From: Calliphora vicina
Taxonomy: Eukaryota > Arthropoda > Insecta > Diptera > Calliphoridae
DNA length: 64,000 bases
Assembly (NCBI RefSeq): GCF_958450345.1
Contig: NC_088780.1
Coordinates: 124,572,226 to 124,636,225 of the forward strand
Direction of reading: 5' to 3'
The notes under the pieces were generated by a model that saw nothing but the letters and a program-made list of their open reading frames with translations, did no database searches and was not told where the DNA came from. The stretch's first letter is position 1. Each line of letters starts with the position of its first letter. Made by a program: the position numbers and the translations under genes. Of this stretch, positions 26,687-38,319 are shown one piece after another.

Positions 26687-27409
26687 ATCTCAAGTGACAT
26701 TTAACAGTGCAAATGAAATTGTCTTAAAAAAATAATAAGAACAATTAAAAAAAAATTGTTGGTGTAATTAATATAACAAAGGTAAGAGTTTAAATTTTTC
26801 ATAAAATATGTTTTGTTTAGAAAAAAAATGCAATTATGTACATGTGTGTTTTAAATGTGGAATTTTTGTTCGATGTCCAAATTCTATTAGAATTTCAAAT
26901 GGTAATTTAACAGAGTTAAGCTTTAGTTTTTATGTTGTCGTCATCTATATACATATATGTAGCTTTTTAATGTATAAAAAATTAGCTGCCACTGCCACGT
27001 CAGCGATTTTTATTTCATTTAGAGTTTAACTTGTCCATTACAAGGAAGGAGCTATATTTTTATTTTTGAGGTTGGCGTGGCATTTCGCCCATTTAAAATT
27101 TTTTAATGATTGGTAGCCTTTAATTCCTTCCACACATACAGAAATACTGTGTGAACATTTTAGGAAAATCGGTCCAGCAGTTTCGACGTCTATAGACTTC
27201 AAACAAACCCACAAAGAAAGAATATAAATACAAAAACACACATTCGTTCCCAAAAAATTTTTTTTTCTCAGATTGTTTATATTGATGAAATCTATAAACG
27301 TACCAAGTTTCATGTCGGTACGGCTTTTCAAAAGCGAGTTATGACTTGTTTCCGGCTAGATTGGGCATTTGGACAACTGTGCGCAGGGTCGAATTTAAAA
27401 TATCATCTA

Positions 27410-28097
27410 CAGTCAGAGTCAAAATTTAGTATACAGCACGCATTTTCATCTATGAAGCTAAATAATTTAATTTTAGAAAGAAATATATGAGTTTGATTAA
27501 ACTTAAAATTAAATGTAGAGTTTAATCTCTTATTATTTGAAAAATTAGGTCCTGCAACACCAAGGGTCGTTCAGAAAGACAATGAACGAAAGCACACCGC
27601 AATAATTGTTAAGGAGTGACTATTGTATAACGTGCCTAAGCAATTATATTCACCTTCACAATATCCAGGCTTTAACCCAATTGAGTTCCTGTCAGAAATT
27701 TTAGACCGGAATAATGGAAAACGAAGCATTTCATCCAAGGACGAACTCCGAACCCTCTTTAACGGAAGACAGGGGGAAATTACTAAAGATATAACTGAAT
27801 ATTGGAAACTAAATGGGGTCCAACAAAATATAAACTTTTTGTTTTCGGCTTTTGATGATATAAAATAGAGCGCTACCCATCAACTGTATACTAAATTTTT
27901 AATGTTGTTTTTAGGTACTTTTCTCTTTTTCTCATAAATTTTCCACGAAATCAATTTTAATTTACAAAGTTTTTTAAAATAATAAAGGATTAAACTCTAA
28001 ATTTAATTTTAAGTTTAATCAAACTTATATATGTATTTCTTTCTGTAGTTAAAATATTTAGCTTCATAGATGAAAATGCTTGCTGTATACTAAATTT
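27410..28097 (+). mobile_element. Tc1-like element with long TIRs and a remnant transposase
   Basis: It starts at TA (27408-27409) with CAGTCAGAGTCAAAATTTAG. About 130 bp of left terminal sequence (to about 27545) is repeated inverted at about 27970-28097, including GTATACTAAATTT and TTTCATCTATGAAGCTAAAT. The right end lacks the outermost bases. Between the repeats only the C-terminal transposase part remains, so the element is internally deleted and non-autonomous. Confidence 0.85.
27560..27868 (+). pseudogene. Tc1-like (DD34E) transposase C-terminal fragment
   Basis: The fragment includes VVQKDNERKHTAIIVKE with the second catalytic Asp, an in-frame TGA at 27617-27619, then LLYNVPKQLYSPSQYPG and FNPIEF with the catalytic Glu. 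I count 34 residues between Asp and Glu, so DD34E. The C-terminal tail (ILDRNNGKRS onward) resembles the usual Tc1 end and stops at 27868. The N-terminal DNA-binding part and first Asp are absent. The sibling relic is at 9763-10140. Confidence 0.85.
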
Positions 28098-29491
28098 GCT
28101 GTATGATAAATTTCAAATACAATAAAAAACAACTTGCTAACAGTTATATCGTCCCTGTAAAAAGTTGCACGCATCCAAAGTTGGAACATGTAAAAATGCC
28201 CGTATTTTTTACGTTTTTTCCAAAATAAATATAAGCTTTTTGACAAAGTATTTGTAAAAACCTTAGGACTTGGAGATTAACTGTTTAGTGAAATTAAATA
28301 ATTTTATGAATATTTCGGACGTCATTTACCTTAGAAACTAAAAAATATAAAATTTGAATTAATATTTTTAAAAATGGTATCAAAGTTTTTCAAAACTATG
28401 TTTAAATGAGCTTTAGAATATATATTTCATTAAAACCGCTTTACCATCTTACAAAAACCGGTTTCTCAAAAAGCAGAAAAGCTAAAGAAACTCGACCGGT
28501 TGAGTTTAAAAAAATGAAAAAACCCCTTGACCGGTTTTCGGTTTTGGATACTCTAAATGGATTATATGCATTGATTTAAAAATGGTTAATTTTTTTGATT
28601 TAAAAATACTTAAAATCAAGGATAATTTTGGTGGCTTCAAAATCATTGTAGACCTGTGTCATTTATTTAAAACAAATTTAAAATAATTTCTACACACTAA
28701 CAAAAACAATACATATTTATCTTATCTTTTGGTCAAATGAATGAGGTCCTTGTGTAGTAGTAGTGTTTGTTATTTTATAGTTAACCTGCAACATGAGACC
28801 AATTTGCAACATTGTTAATACTAGAACTCATGTAACATGATTTCATTTTTTAAAGTTGTTGTTACTGCTTCTACTACTTCAGTTGTTTTTTTATTGTTGT
28901 CGTTGTTGGCAGTTGATATTCATACAACAAAAGATATCAAAACAACCTCTTGAGACACACCCAATTCAACTAATTTTTGCCAACATAATCCTTGTTGTGT
29001 CGCAAGTGTTTGTGGCTTTGGACATTTATCATTGTGGTCACAAGTAGAACAACAAGCAAACATCAACAAAATATTTGGATTGTCAGTGTAGAATGGAAAT
29101 CTTACTATAGAAGATAACTAAAGGATAAATTCATGGATTCAATGGCATGAGAGCGTGTTGGATGGTGAGTTAGTGTGCAATGAGTGACTGATCATATAAG
29201 TAGTTTTGGTTTTGTTATTTTGTGTCGATGGTATAAACTAGTTATAAAGTGTATAGCTGTAATCAATAAGATACCTGCCGAATGCTTAAAGACTAACAGG
29301 ATTTTATCATTTCTAAAGAATTTACTTTTCTAAAGAATTTACACTTATCTATAATTCTCATTTGAATGACCTACAAAAATAACAGCTGCCTTAAATTGTA
29401 GAAATTAATAATGTGCTGCTACCCTAATAAAACTTTATTAGAAACAATTTAGTTACCAGCTTTTGTAAAACATACGATTGTTGTTCCATTC
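28098..29491. other. AT-rich spacer with a CCGGTT hAT fragment
   Basis: 28430-28555 contains AAAAACCGGTTTCTC and CCGGTTTTCGGTTTTGG ending GATACTCTA, likely a small hAT relic related to 726-1185, without a clear TSD. The frame at 28856-29047 is T/G-rich and motif-free. Confidence 0.4.
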
Positions 29492-29502
29492 ATGTACAAC
29501 AT

Positions 29503-30387
29503 TAAAGTGCTCCAAAAAAATGAAATTGCGAAATTTGACCGAATAGGGGGTGTGGCACCTCCCATACAAATTTAATAGTTATTTTCGAATATCTGGAGAA
29601 CTGTAATCGTAAAAGTATCTAAACTTTATATGAATCAATTTATTATCACTGTAAGGAGTTTGGCAGAAAATAGGGCGATATTGGATTAATGGGCGTGGCA
29701 CCTATCATTCAAAGTAAATAGTTATTTTCAAACTTTAGATGAATCAACTTCATATCACAACATGAAGTTTAACCAAAAATGGGAAGGATCGGAACAGGGG
29801 ATGAGTCAGCTTCCATACAAAGTAAATAGTTATTTCTAAATATCATGAGAACTATAATTGAATGATTCTTCAAACTTTGTCCAAAAGTGATGATTCAAAA
29901 ATTCTAAAATGTCTTTTAACAAAATTTTAGTTGAAACTGCCGTTAAAAAATTCAAAATTGGTTGGCCATACTAGACAATAAAATAAGTTAACGTTATGCT
30001 ACGAAAACTCATTTACAAGGAAATACGAATAAATTTAAAGAAAAAATATGTTTTTATCTTAATATTTATATAAATATTTTTCTTGATTTCTTATGCAATT
30101 TGCCCGTGACTTTCAAATTTGTTAACCAATTTTTGTCTTTTATATCTCATCATAATGATAACGTATGTCGTGATGTTAAAATAATTATTTAATGGTAAAC
30201 GTTTTGCAAAAATTTAAAAAAAAATATTTTCCCCTTACAAATAAATGCATTTCCAAACATCCGTTGCGCCAGCAGATAACGTTATCCTATCATCGTAATA
30301 GTTTACGTGTGTTTCTACAAAATTAAAGTGTATCTACAATCTATAAAACATTTCTAGTTATCGGCCGTACAGTCTTGGACCACTCTA
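29503..30387. mobile_element. hAT-like element, same family as the 38320 fold-back
   Basis: Left end TAAAGTGCTCCAAA, right end TTGGACCACTCTA. ATGTACAA flanks both sides (29492-29499 and 30388-30395), with three extra bases (CAT) at the left, consistent with an 8-bp TSD. The right half (about 29935-30360) matches the right arm of 38320-40374 (GCCGTTAAAAAA, TAACGTTATCCTATCAT). The left half differs (GTGTGGCACCTCCCATACAA). It is non-coding. Confidence 0.6.
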
Positions 30388-30906
30388 ATGTACAAATATT
30401 GTATGTACAGTACGAGTATTATTGTTGATTATTTTGTGGTGGTTTTTCGAGGGGTTAGAAATCTTAAAATTTGTTGTGCGTGCGTGTGTGTGTTATGTGT
30501 GCATTTGATGTCAAGAATTTGTCAATGGCTAAAAGGGACACCATTGCATCTATTTAACTGTTACTGATTGTAAGCTGACAAAGTGTCAATTTAGTTGTAC
30601 TTTCTTTGTTTGCTTGATTTCGTGTCTTAGTGTAGCATGGTGGGGTCGATTGTAGGGAAACTCCTAGTATTTTAGTATATTTTTATCTTCTGTTGCTAAT
30701 GATAAGAAAACTTAATGATAAGAACACTACTGAACAGCCAAAAATGGATTTTTTTGTAATATAATTTTGGCACGCGCATCAAAAATATGGTAATTATTTT
30801 AAAATCATACAGTAAAGCAGTGGTAATAAAACAAAAAAATATAAATGGAATACAGTAAAAACTCTCTCTATTTAAAAGCTTCAGTAGTATTTGTTACTTT
30901 GTTAGG

Positions 30907-31885
30907 TCATTCCACCCAGTTTTCTATTTCAATAACTTCTTGTTTAGATTCGCTTAATGTTTCTTCAATTTCAATGGAGATGTTATCATGTTCATTGTAT
31001 AAATTTTCATCAATGCAAAGATATTCTTCTGTATTTACAGGCCTGCATGCTCGCACTAAAAATTGTGGTTCTGTTAAAGGAACTAGAAGAATTGTAAATA
31101 TTTTTATCAAAACCAGTTTTGCGAAAACAATTTTCAATTGTTTCAACAGTAACTTTTTTCCATGTATCTTTCATCAAAAATATACATAGATTCAATAATG
31201 TCGTTTTTTATGAACCGTATAAATTTGCTTCTTGTTTTGGCAATAAAACTGCCAGAATAATACCTTGATCTAAAGGCTGACAGATAGAAGTTGTATTTGG
31301 AGGTAATCAAAATATCTTTATATCTTTATGTTATCTAATTCCACTTCGCAAGGATGAGACGCTGCATTATCCAAAAATAAAGCTATCTTTCTTTTCTCTT
31401 TACCCATTTGACGATCCAATTGCTGCAACCACTCGTTCATAATATCACTTGTCATCCAGGCCTTTTTGTTTGATTTCCAAATTATTGGCAAGTCTTCGAT
31501 TGGGGTTTTCTTAAATGCTCGAGATCGAACAGCTTTTCCAATTAATAAAGGCACTTCCGTTTGTCCCGTCATGCTAATACAGAATAACATTGATTATATT
31601 TCCTTTATTTGATTTATTGGGAAGTGCTCTATAGAATAGTTAGACTGCTTTCATCAGCATTGTAAACATTTTCTGGTTTAAACTCGCGAACAATAATTGT
31701 AGTCTTTGTCTGAATTGGTTAATATCATCTTCAGACACCGATGCTGCTTCACCACAAACTGCTTCAAAACATATACTATTGTGTATTTTACGCCAATTCT
31801 GCTGTCAGACCTTTGAGGGAACAAATGTTGTCATTACCAATTTTGAGGTGATTTGTTTAGCATTTTCTTGAACAAAAGGTCCAGA
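30907..31885 (-). pseudogene. Tigger/pogo-type (CENP-B-like) transposase fossil
   Basis: On the minus strand the domain order of a Tigger transposase is readable: a CGEAASVSEDDINQ-like segment near 31745, NADE-like sequence near 31650, SMTGQTEVPLLIGK near 31565, NKKAWMTSDIMNEWL near 31460, and KIALFLDNAASHP near 31370, whose Asp is the second catalytic residue. Farther on are ETIENCFRKTGF near 31125 and an acidic C-terminal tail to 30907. The PNTTS-PLDQG block that should follow LDNIKI is largely lost. Several frames are needed. Inactive and old; I see no TIRs. Confidence 0.82.
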
Positions 31886-32389
31886 CGTAAGAATGTTTTG
31901 TGATCAAAAATGTACAGTTTGTCAAATAATTGTTTTCAAAAAAAAAATATTGTAAAGCATTTAATTTGAATGAAGACAAACACTAACAAATATTAAGTTT
32001 TTTTATTATTCATCTTAGTACGATTATTAATTTATTTATCTTAAGTATAAATATGCGAAAAAAATAAATTATTATCAAAACGAAGCTGTAAGAAAAAGGA
32101 TAAATAGGAAAAAACATCAATAATATGGTGTCAAACAATTGTTTTCAAATTTTTACACTGACAATTTTAATTCGATTTTTTTTTTCTTATTTGGACAATA
32201 CTGACATACACTAACTTTGAACTACAGCAATCAATATAGCGAAGTTTTGTAACAAAAAAAGAAAATATAAAGATGCCAGGAAGCGAACCTTTTTGAAAAT
32301 TATTCAATTAGTTTATTATCAATATTATAAGAAAAATCTCCTAAAAAACTTTAGAAAATGTTTTATTTGCAACTAAGAACTGTGTATAA
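31886..32389. other. AT-rich spacer, no gene seen
   Basis: Nothing is recognised. It may contain the decayed left part of the neighbouring Tc1 relic. Confidence 0.35.
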
Positions 32390-33219
32390 CATTATATACC
32401 ATGCTGGGAAGGAAAAATAATTGGAATTAAATAAATCAACTTGCAGAAAAAAGGCTCTTAGAAAACGAACTGAAAGAAAATAATAATAACTATTGAAACA
32501 AATCCACAAAGAGGCATGCAAAGGATCTTAAAAATGAATGTGGACTATCAGTTTAGCATGAAACTTTCGGGCAAAATGTACATTAAAAACTACACTTTGC
32601 TATTGATCACATTTTTCTGTCAATAGAGTGTTAGGATGACGTTATTTATTATGATGAAACAAAAATAATGCTCTACAGCCCCGGTGGACCAAACATGGTT
32701 TAGAGAAAACCACTGACTGCCCTTGAAAAAAAAAATATAATACCCACGATCAAATTTAGAAAATTGTTTGTAATGGTGTGGGGTTGTATTTCAAGTAAAC
32801 AAGTGGGATAAATTCGAATTTTAGAAGACGTAATGACCATTAAAAGGTTTACTGACTATTAGTGCTCAAAAATTCGGTTTCTTTACCGTGAAAATGACGA
32901 AAAATTTAAATACAAACTATACCATGACAACGATCCGAAACATAAATCACATTTATGACGACCGTGGTTTCTTTATAACTGCAAAAAGGTTATTGATAAA
33001 CCTCCCCCAAAGTACAGATTTGATTCCCAAGCATGAAATTTTCTGAATAAAATGGTGGCAAAAAAAGGCCTTGGAATAAAAATGAGTTAATTAGATTTAT
33101 TAATGAAGAATGGTTAAAAATGTCCCTTGTATACGATATTCTAAAACTGATGCCGAGCAGATTGGCATCTGCGATTGATGGTAAAGGTGTACGCACAAAA
33201 CATATTTATGATGAATAAT
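32390..33219 (+). pseudogene. Tc1-like (DD34E) transposase fossil
   Basis: Plus-strand fragments in correct order: RGMQRILKMN near 32515, VIYYDETKIMLYSPGG near 32640 (first catalytic Asp), a LFVMVWGCISS block near 32768, LYHDNDPKHKSH near 32918 (second Asp), and a C-terminal tail NKNELIRFINEEWLK near 33080 followed by RLASAIDGKG. The stretch that should hold the PIE motif is scrambled (KPPPKYRFDSQA). Multiple stops and shifts. It is a different lineage from the 9763/27560 pair. Confidence 0.82.
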
Positions 33220-33235
33220 TTTATCATAATATGTT

Positions 33236-33490
33236 GTACTCAGATTATGATAAGCCTTAAGCACCATAATATGATAAGTCCTTCATCATATAAATGGTTG
33301 TCACGAACATATATATGTTTACAGTAACCATATATATGGTTGAGACAATCATGTGAATCGTAAGTTAACCATATTATGGTTACCACAATCATGTAAATGG
33401 TTACTGTGACTATAATATAGTTAAAAAACTTGTAACAATATTAAAATGGTTACAGTAACCATGCCCAACTATATTTTTTCTCTGCGTGTA
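33236..33490 (+). repeat. Imperfect tandem ATGGTTAC/GTAACCAT repeats
   Basis: Alternating ATGGTTAC, GTAACCAT and CAATCATGT phrases spaced about 25-35 bp, ending CTATATTTTTTCTCTGCGTGT. The last about 90 bp (ACTTGTAACAATATT...) recurs at about 1069-1133. It is probably the subrepeat region and end of a non-autonomous element. Confidence 0.55.
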
Positions 33491-33907
33491 TAATTAAAAT
33501 TTTAGGTTTCATTTGACTTACTACTTTCAAATAAATAAAGAAGATAAATTGTAAGAAAAAATCTGCAAAAAATAAAAAAAATATTCTTTTTATTTATCAA
33601 TTAAATTATAAATATGTATGTTGAATATTTTCAGTTTTGAAAATAATTTATTGACAAACTGTATGTATGTAGTTGCTTCAGACTTTTCAAATGAATAATA
33701 TTCGAAATCAAACCAAAAATATGCAAAAGAGTGAAAATATGTAAAGGAGTGTCCACCTATGGAAGTTTCATTCACATGAAAATTATTCTTTGGTGTTACG
33801 TTTCAGAGATTTTGTCCATTAAAGGGTGGTGTCCGCTATAAAGATTGTCCACTATAAGGAGTTTTCACTGTATTAGCTTCAAATACAAAGTTATAGTTTT
33901 AAGTTAT
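33491..33907. other. AT-rich spacer, no gene seen
   Basis: No gene. The last 16 bases before the Helentron (AGTTTTAAGTTATAA) are repeated inverted after it at about 34714-34730. Confidence 0.4.
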
Positions 33908-34472
33908 AACAAGTAAGAAAGTATGGTCGGTCAAGCCCGACCATATAATACCCTACACTAAGTAAAAGAGCAAAAAAATTTTTTTTTAATTTATATTTTT
34001 GAGTGATTTTCGGAAGTGGGGTTATATGGGGGCTATGACCAATTATGGACTGATCACCATGAAATTAGGTCGTGTGATTTATGTCTATATTAAAGTTAAC
34101 TATGTTGAATTTTGTGTGTTTACCAACATTTTTAAGCGATTTATGCACGTTAAAGTGATTTTCGGAAGCGGGTCTATATGGGAGCTATGACTAATTATGG
34201 ACCGATCGTAACAAAATTTGGTGACATAAATTTTGTGTATATAAAACTTATTTGGAGCGGAATTTGTGGAGATACATTTATAAATTAAACATTTATGACC
34301 GATAAAGTCCAATTTCGGGAGGACATTTGTATGGGGGCTAGGTGAAATAGTGGACCGATTTCAGCCAGTTTCAATAGGCTTGGTCCTTGAGCCGAAAAAA
34401 TAATATGTACCAAATTTGATCGAAATATCTTCAAAATTGCGACCTGTACTCTGCGCACAAGGTTTACATGGA

Positions 34473-34521
<49 letters not shown>

Positions 34522-34678
34522 GACCAGACGGACGGACGGACATCGCTTAATCGACTCAGAAAGTGATTCTAAGTCGATCGGTATACTTTAAGGTGGGTGT
34601 TAGACTAATATTTTTGGGCGTTACAAACATCTGCACAAACGCATAATACCCTCCCCACTATGGTGGTGTAGGGTATAA
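33908..34678 (-). mobile_element. Helentron family II with expanded (CAGC)n tract
   Basis: It begins AACAAGTAAGAAAGTATGGT with the hairpin GGTCGGTCAAGCCCGACC and ends GGTGGTGTAGGGTATAA. Read on the minus strand these are the 3' and 5' ends. The core TTAATCGACTCAGAAAGTGA lies near 34545. The microsatellite at 34470-34541 has about 12 CAGC units, then GACGGACGGACGGACA, where other copies have two or three CAGC units. It is non-coding. An inverted repeat follows directly (ATTAAAATCC...GGATTTTAAT). Confidence 0.85.
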
Positions 34679-35846
34679 AAATTAAAATCCAAATCAATAT
34701 GGATTTTAATTTTTATAACTTAAAACTAGCAATTGAGGTAGTTATTAGTTGACGTAACAGTTAAAGTAGAAGTTAGGTGGTAATTGAGTTTAGACATAAT
34801 ACCCAAAATGCTAGAAATAATTCGGTTTTATTCGTTTTAGATGTTCGTGTTGCTAATGTAAAAAAGTTATCTTATGCGTATATTATTTGTCCGGAAATTA
34901 TTAACGTTTTACATACAGTTGGGAATAGAATAATAGCAGTACCACTAAATTTTTAAATATTTCATACAGTACACTGTGAAAACTGATAGAAAAAGCGTGG
35001 ACGTCGACTATAACTTCCAAATAAAACAAGTCTAGACCCGTCAGTTCGCAAAATATTGCGCCACTGGCTTTCAGAGCAATCCAAACAAGTATTGCTATGT
35101 ATTTTTTTAAGTAATGGCGTTTTCCAGGGACACAGTCATATCCATTTCTCGACACAGTCATATCGCAAACTTCTGAACATAATTCTGTTTTTATTTAAAT
35201 GACAGATATAAATGTAATACATTTGATTCTAACGATATTTTGATCGTCCTATGGTAAATTTTTCCGTTTAAAGTCCCTATTGTGTACACATAAAGAATTA
35301 TTGCTAAAATATGTTCAAACAATCGCCTGTCTAAAACTTTTTTATTTTATTTTCCATAAATATTTTTATAGATTCTATAAAAGTTTTTGTTTGATTTTTT
35401 TTAATACAACACATGGGATAAAGCAACAAAACATGCATTTCAATTTTGTTTGCATGTGTGCTGGTTAAACTTAATTCATAAAAAAGTTATTTTTTATCAA
35501 AGGCTTTGAAAAAATTTATGATTTGTGTGATAAATCGATAAAAACATTATTTATTAATTTGTCTCTATTTTCTTATTCTCTAGTAAAAGACAAAAATTTA
35601 TTCAGTTAAATGTTGGTTTTAAAAAAATATTTGTTTAAAATTATTTGTAAATTCAAATAACTTATTCAATTTTTTTACGAAATTGTACTTGAATTCAAAT
35701 ATAACGGTTTTAACGGGTGGTTTAAAGTTGCATAATGTTTCTCAACATTTGTATTTTATGTCAACAGCAGTTATCATATCTGTGAATATTATTGACTAGC
35801 TGTGGAACATACAAAATTGAATAAAAACTTAGAGTTGAGCATTGTT
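34679..35846. other. AT-rich spacer, no gene seen
   Basis: It starts with a 15-bp hairpin (AATTAAAATCC/GGATTTTAATT). Otherwise no TE end or coding motif is seen. Confidence 0.4.
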
Positions 35847-36160
35847 TGTAAGTATGGCAACACTAAATAGTTAAGCTGCTAACATTAACATCGAAAGCTC
35901 TAGAATTCGAATATACTAGTTTGAAATATATTATATTTTTGTACATTATAAAGTGTGTAATTTAAGTGTGTGTACTTCTGTGCATTATAAATGTGTATAT
36001 GTATAAGAACACTGAGTGACATTTAAACTGTTGTTGTACATTTGAATAAATACAGAGTGGTTACGATTTTAAACTACAAAACTGCTTTTATTTGCAATCA
36101 AAAGTATCCAATTTATTTAAAGGAAATAAACCAATGTTTTTAAAAGGTAAAAACGTAACA
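35847..36160 (+). mobile_element. Possible solo LTR (TGTAAG...GTAACA)
   Basis: A 314-bp stretch opens TGTAAGTATGGCAACACTAA and closes AAAACGTAACA, with AATAAATACAGAGTGG in the second half like a polyadenylation region. This resembles insect Ty3/gypsy LTRs, but no target duplication is visible and there is no second copy in the window. Low confidence. Confidence 0.25.
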
Positions 36161-37369
36161 ATATCATATCGTCCCTTGAATAAAACAATAGTGTATAAAC
36201 ATATACACCATTACATTGCATAATAAGAATCTACATAACTGATTCTATATGTGGTCAAAATTTGGTGAAATTCTACTTCCACTTTTGTTCTAGACGTCTA
36301 CTAACACAAAAGTTCTAAACTCAATTATTTCGAAATGGCAAAAAAATTATACACTATTGTTTTATTAAGGGAACGATATGTTTTTAATTACTGAATTAGA
36401 AACTTTACTAAATTAAAAACTGAATTCTTTTTGTGAATGTAATAAATAAAAATAATCACTTATTAGTTTAGATTTTATTACGATAAACGTAAGCACCATC
36501 TTTTTGTGCGCATTCCAATAGGTAGGGTCATTGGGTAAAAGGGGGACCATTCATGTACCATCACTCAAAGTTTGACAGTTTCATTTTACATATGATCAGA
36601 GATTCCCGAAAATTTTGTGCCAACTTTTTTAATTTTTTTATTCAAAAAATATACTACTTAGTTGGTTTTAGAATATCAACAATAGTTCACAAAAAGGGAC
36701 AATAATGGTTTTGATAACTTAATTGGAAGTTTAAAAAAACAATTATATTAATGTACAGAACTTCTCCTGGGGCTTATTTGCCAGAGGCATGGTGGGATGG
36801 CTTTGGAAGAAGAACAAATTTATGAATATATTTTATCTGTTTTAAAAGAAAGCTTATCAAAAATTTTATGAAAAATTAGTACCTAACCGCTATAATATAT
36901 ATGAATTATTTTATTTATTTCAAAAACTGAATTTACTTGCGATGATTCTATACAAATATTACTATAAAAAAAATTCAGCTAAAAGAAGTGTTTGCGCTTT
37001 TTTGATACGATTGCGCTACTGTGTATTGGTATGTACATCAAATAAATACTCAAAAAAATCAAATATCTTGTTTAAACATGAGCCACTTGCTTTTTAATAC
37101 ATTTATCTGATTAATAGTAACTTTTTTAAAAATTTCAAAATAAATTTTAGTAGTATGTAATTTTTTGTTTCTTTCTTTGATATTAAACAGTTTATATATT
37201 TTTAATTTATTTGAACATATTGCACTGTTTAATATAGTTAATCCAAGTATGATATCAATATAATATTATGCATATTTTTTCTATTGAGTTTAGAGTTAAT
37301 ATTCTTGCAGGGTAGGGTGGCCATGTATATTAAAATAAATTTTAGTATAGTAAAATTCATATCTCACAA
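36161..37369. other. AT-rich spacer, no gene seen
   Basis: No recognisable gene or repeat end. Confidence 0.4.
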
Positions 37370-37680
37370 TCATGTTCCAATATGCATGTCAAATTTTGGA
37401 AGCGATATATAGGGTTGTCGATATATATGGGGGATTTCATGTGAAGTGAACCAATTTTTAAAATCTATGTCTTCCGATCGGGATGAAATTTGCACCAAGA
37501 TTAGACCTATTGGATAGTAATTCAGATACAATTTTTCAACAAGAACGGTCAAGAACTCTCTGAGTTATAGGTAAAAATTTGACATTTTGGCGAATCATGT
37601 GTTTTTTCTCATCCATGTAACTTAACCTATTGTTCTTAGCAAAATGTGTCCCAAATAGTTTAGATAGCAGTTTCTTCAAT
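37370..37680. repeat. Dispersed repeat shared with 48055-48245
   Basis: Shared phrases: GTATATGGGGGATTTCATGT, ATGTCTTCCGATCGKGATGA, AACTCYCTGAGTTA and TTTTTTCTCATCCATGTRAC. The copy at 48055 is shorter. Class unknown. Confidence 0.5.
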
Positions 37681-37879
37681 CTTTCGAAAAAAATATTTAA
37701 AAATAAAAAAAATTTAATATTTTTTTTCCGAAATCAAAAACTTTTTCTATCAAAATAAATGTTTTGTAACTCAAAACAAGCTATTTCTGTCTTTTTTTGA
37801 AAATCAAAAACTATTTACTTGAGAGATTTTCTAGGTTTTCGTTATTAATAAAAGTAATTTTTTACTTACTAATGCCAAT

Positions 37880-37984
37880 GTGTCTAGGGCCCTAATTTTG
37901 TAAATCACGTCACTAGTGATATTTCAAAAAATTTTAAAAATTGTTTTGTTCACTTTGGTGACTTAATTTACAAAATTAGGGCCT
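37880..37984. repeat. Short inverted repeat around TAGGGCCCTAATTTTGTAAA
   Basis: GGGCCCTAATTTTGTAAATCACGTCAC at 37888 onward is mirrored by TGGTGACTTAATTTACAAAATTAGGGCC ending about 37983, so a small fold-back of about 96 bp is present. It is possibly a MITE. The flanking bases are not clearly duplicated. Confidence 0.5.
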
Positions 37985-37989
37985 AAGAT

Positions 37990-38311
37990 TTACGTGGATA
38001 CCTACCTTGATGGTCAAACCTCACGGTGTTCCTTAAACCTGATAAAATCAATGCGTCTATCACCGCCATTGCGTGACATGCAAGGACCACACAATTGGCA
38101 ATTTCTTGTACATTGACTGCACAGTTCTATGAACAAATCCCTTGCTCAACAGCTCAGGACATCTAATCCCTGTCATCCGTAGCTAGCTAGTCAATTAGAA
38201 AGCCCGATTTGCCTCTGCCAATTGATATGTGCTACTTTCAATGGTTTTGTTGAATCGGTCCTTAAACCCACGATCTTCTTCCCGCTTTGGGCCTCAAACC
38301 ACAGCCACACC
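37990..38311 (-). other. Unidentified ORF-like stretch interrupted by a hAT
   Basis: Higher GC than its surroundings. On the minus strand there are short motif-like readings, for example a cysteine-rich run (ELCSQCTRNCQLCGPC at about 38130-38085) and, crossing the hAT insertion point, WIIGEVTSVNTVWLWFEAQS, which only reads through if the element and one TSD copy are removed. Stops lie between these pieces. I do not recognise the family. It may be an old gene fragment or another TE. Confidence 0.3.
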
Positions 38312-38319
38312 GTGTTCAC

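Larger units (their letters stand above)
25176..27381. mobile_element. Transib-like element with RSS-like ends, hAT nested
   Basis: Left end CACAGTGGTCCAAATGCTCA. The complement of the right end is CACAGTTGTCCAAATGCCCA, giving TIRs of about 35-40 bp that continue into CCGGAAA. The flanking five bases are CGCTG and CGCAG, a GC-rich 5-bp duplication with one change, which fits Transib. The start CACAGTG equals the V(D)J recombination heptamer, a known Transib feature. No Transib transposase is readable. A 1.3-kb hAT sits inside. Confidence 0.55.

Noticed and set aside
35847..36160. Confident LTR retrotransposon call
   Set aside because: No target duplication, no internal region and no second LTR; kept only as a low-confidence feature.
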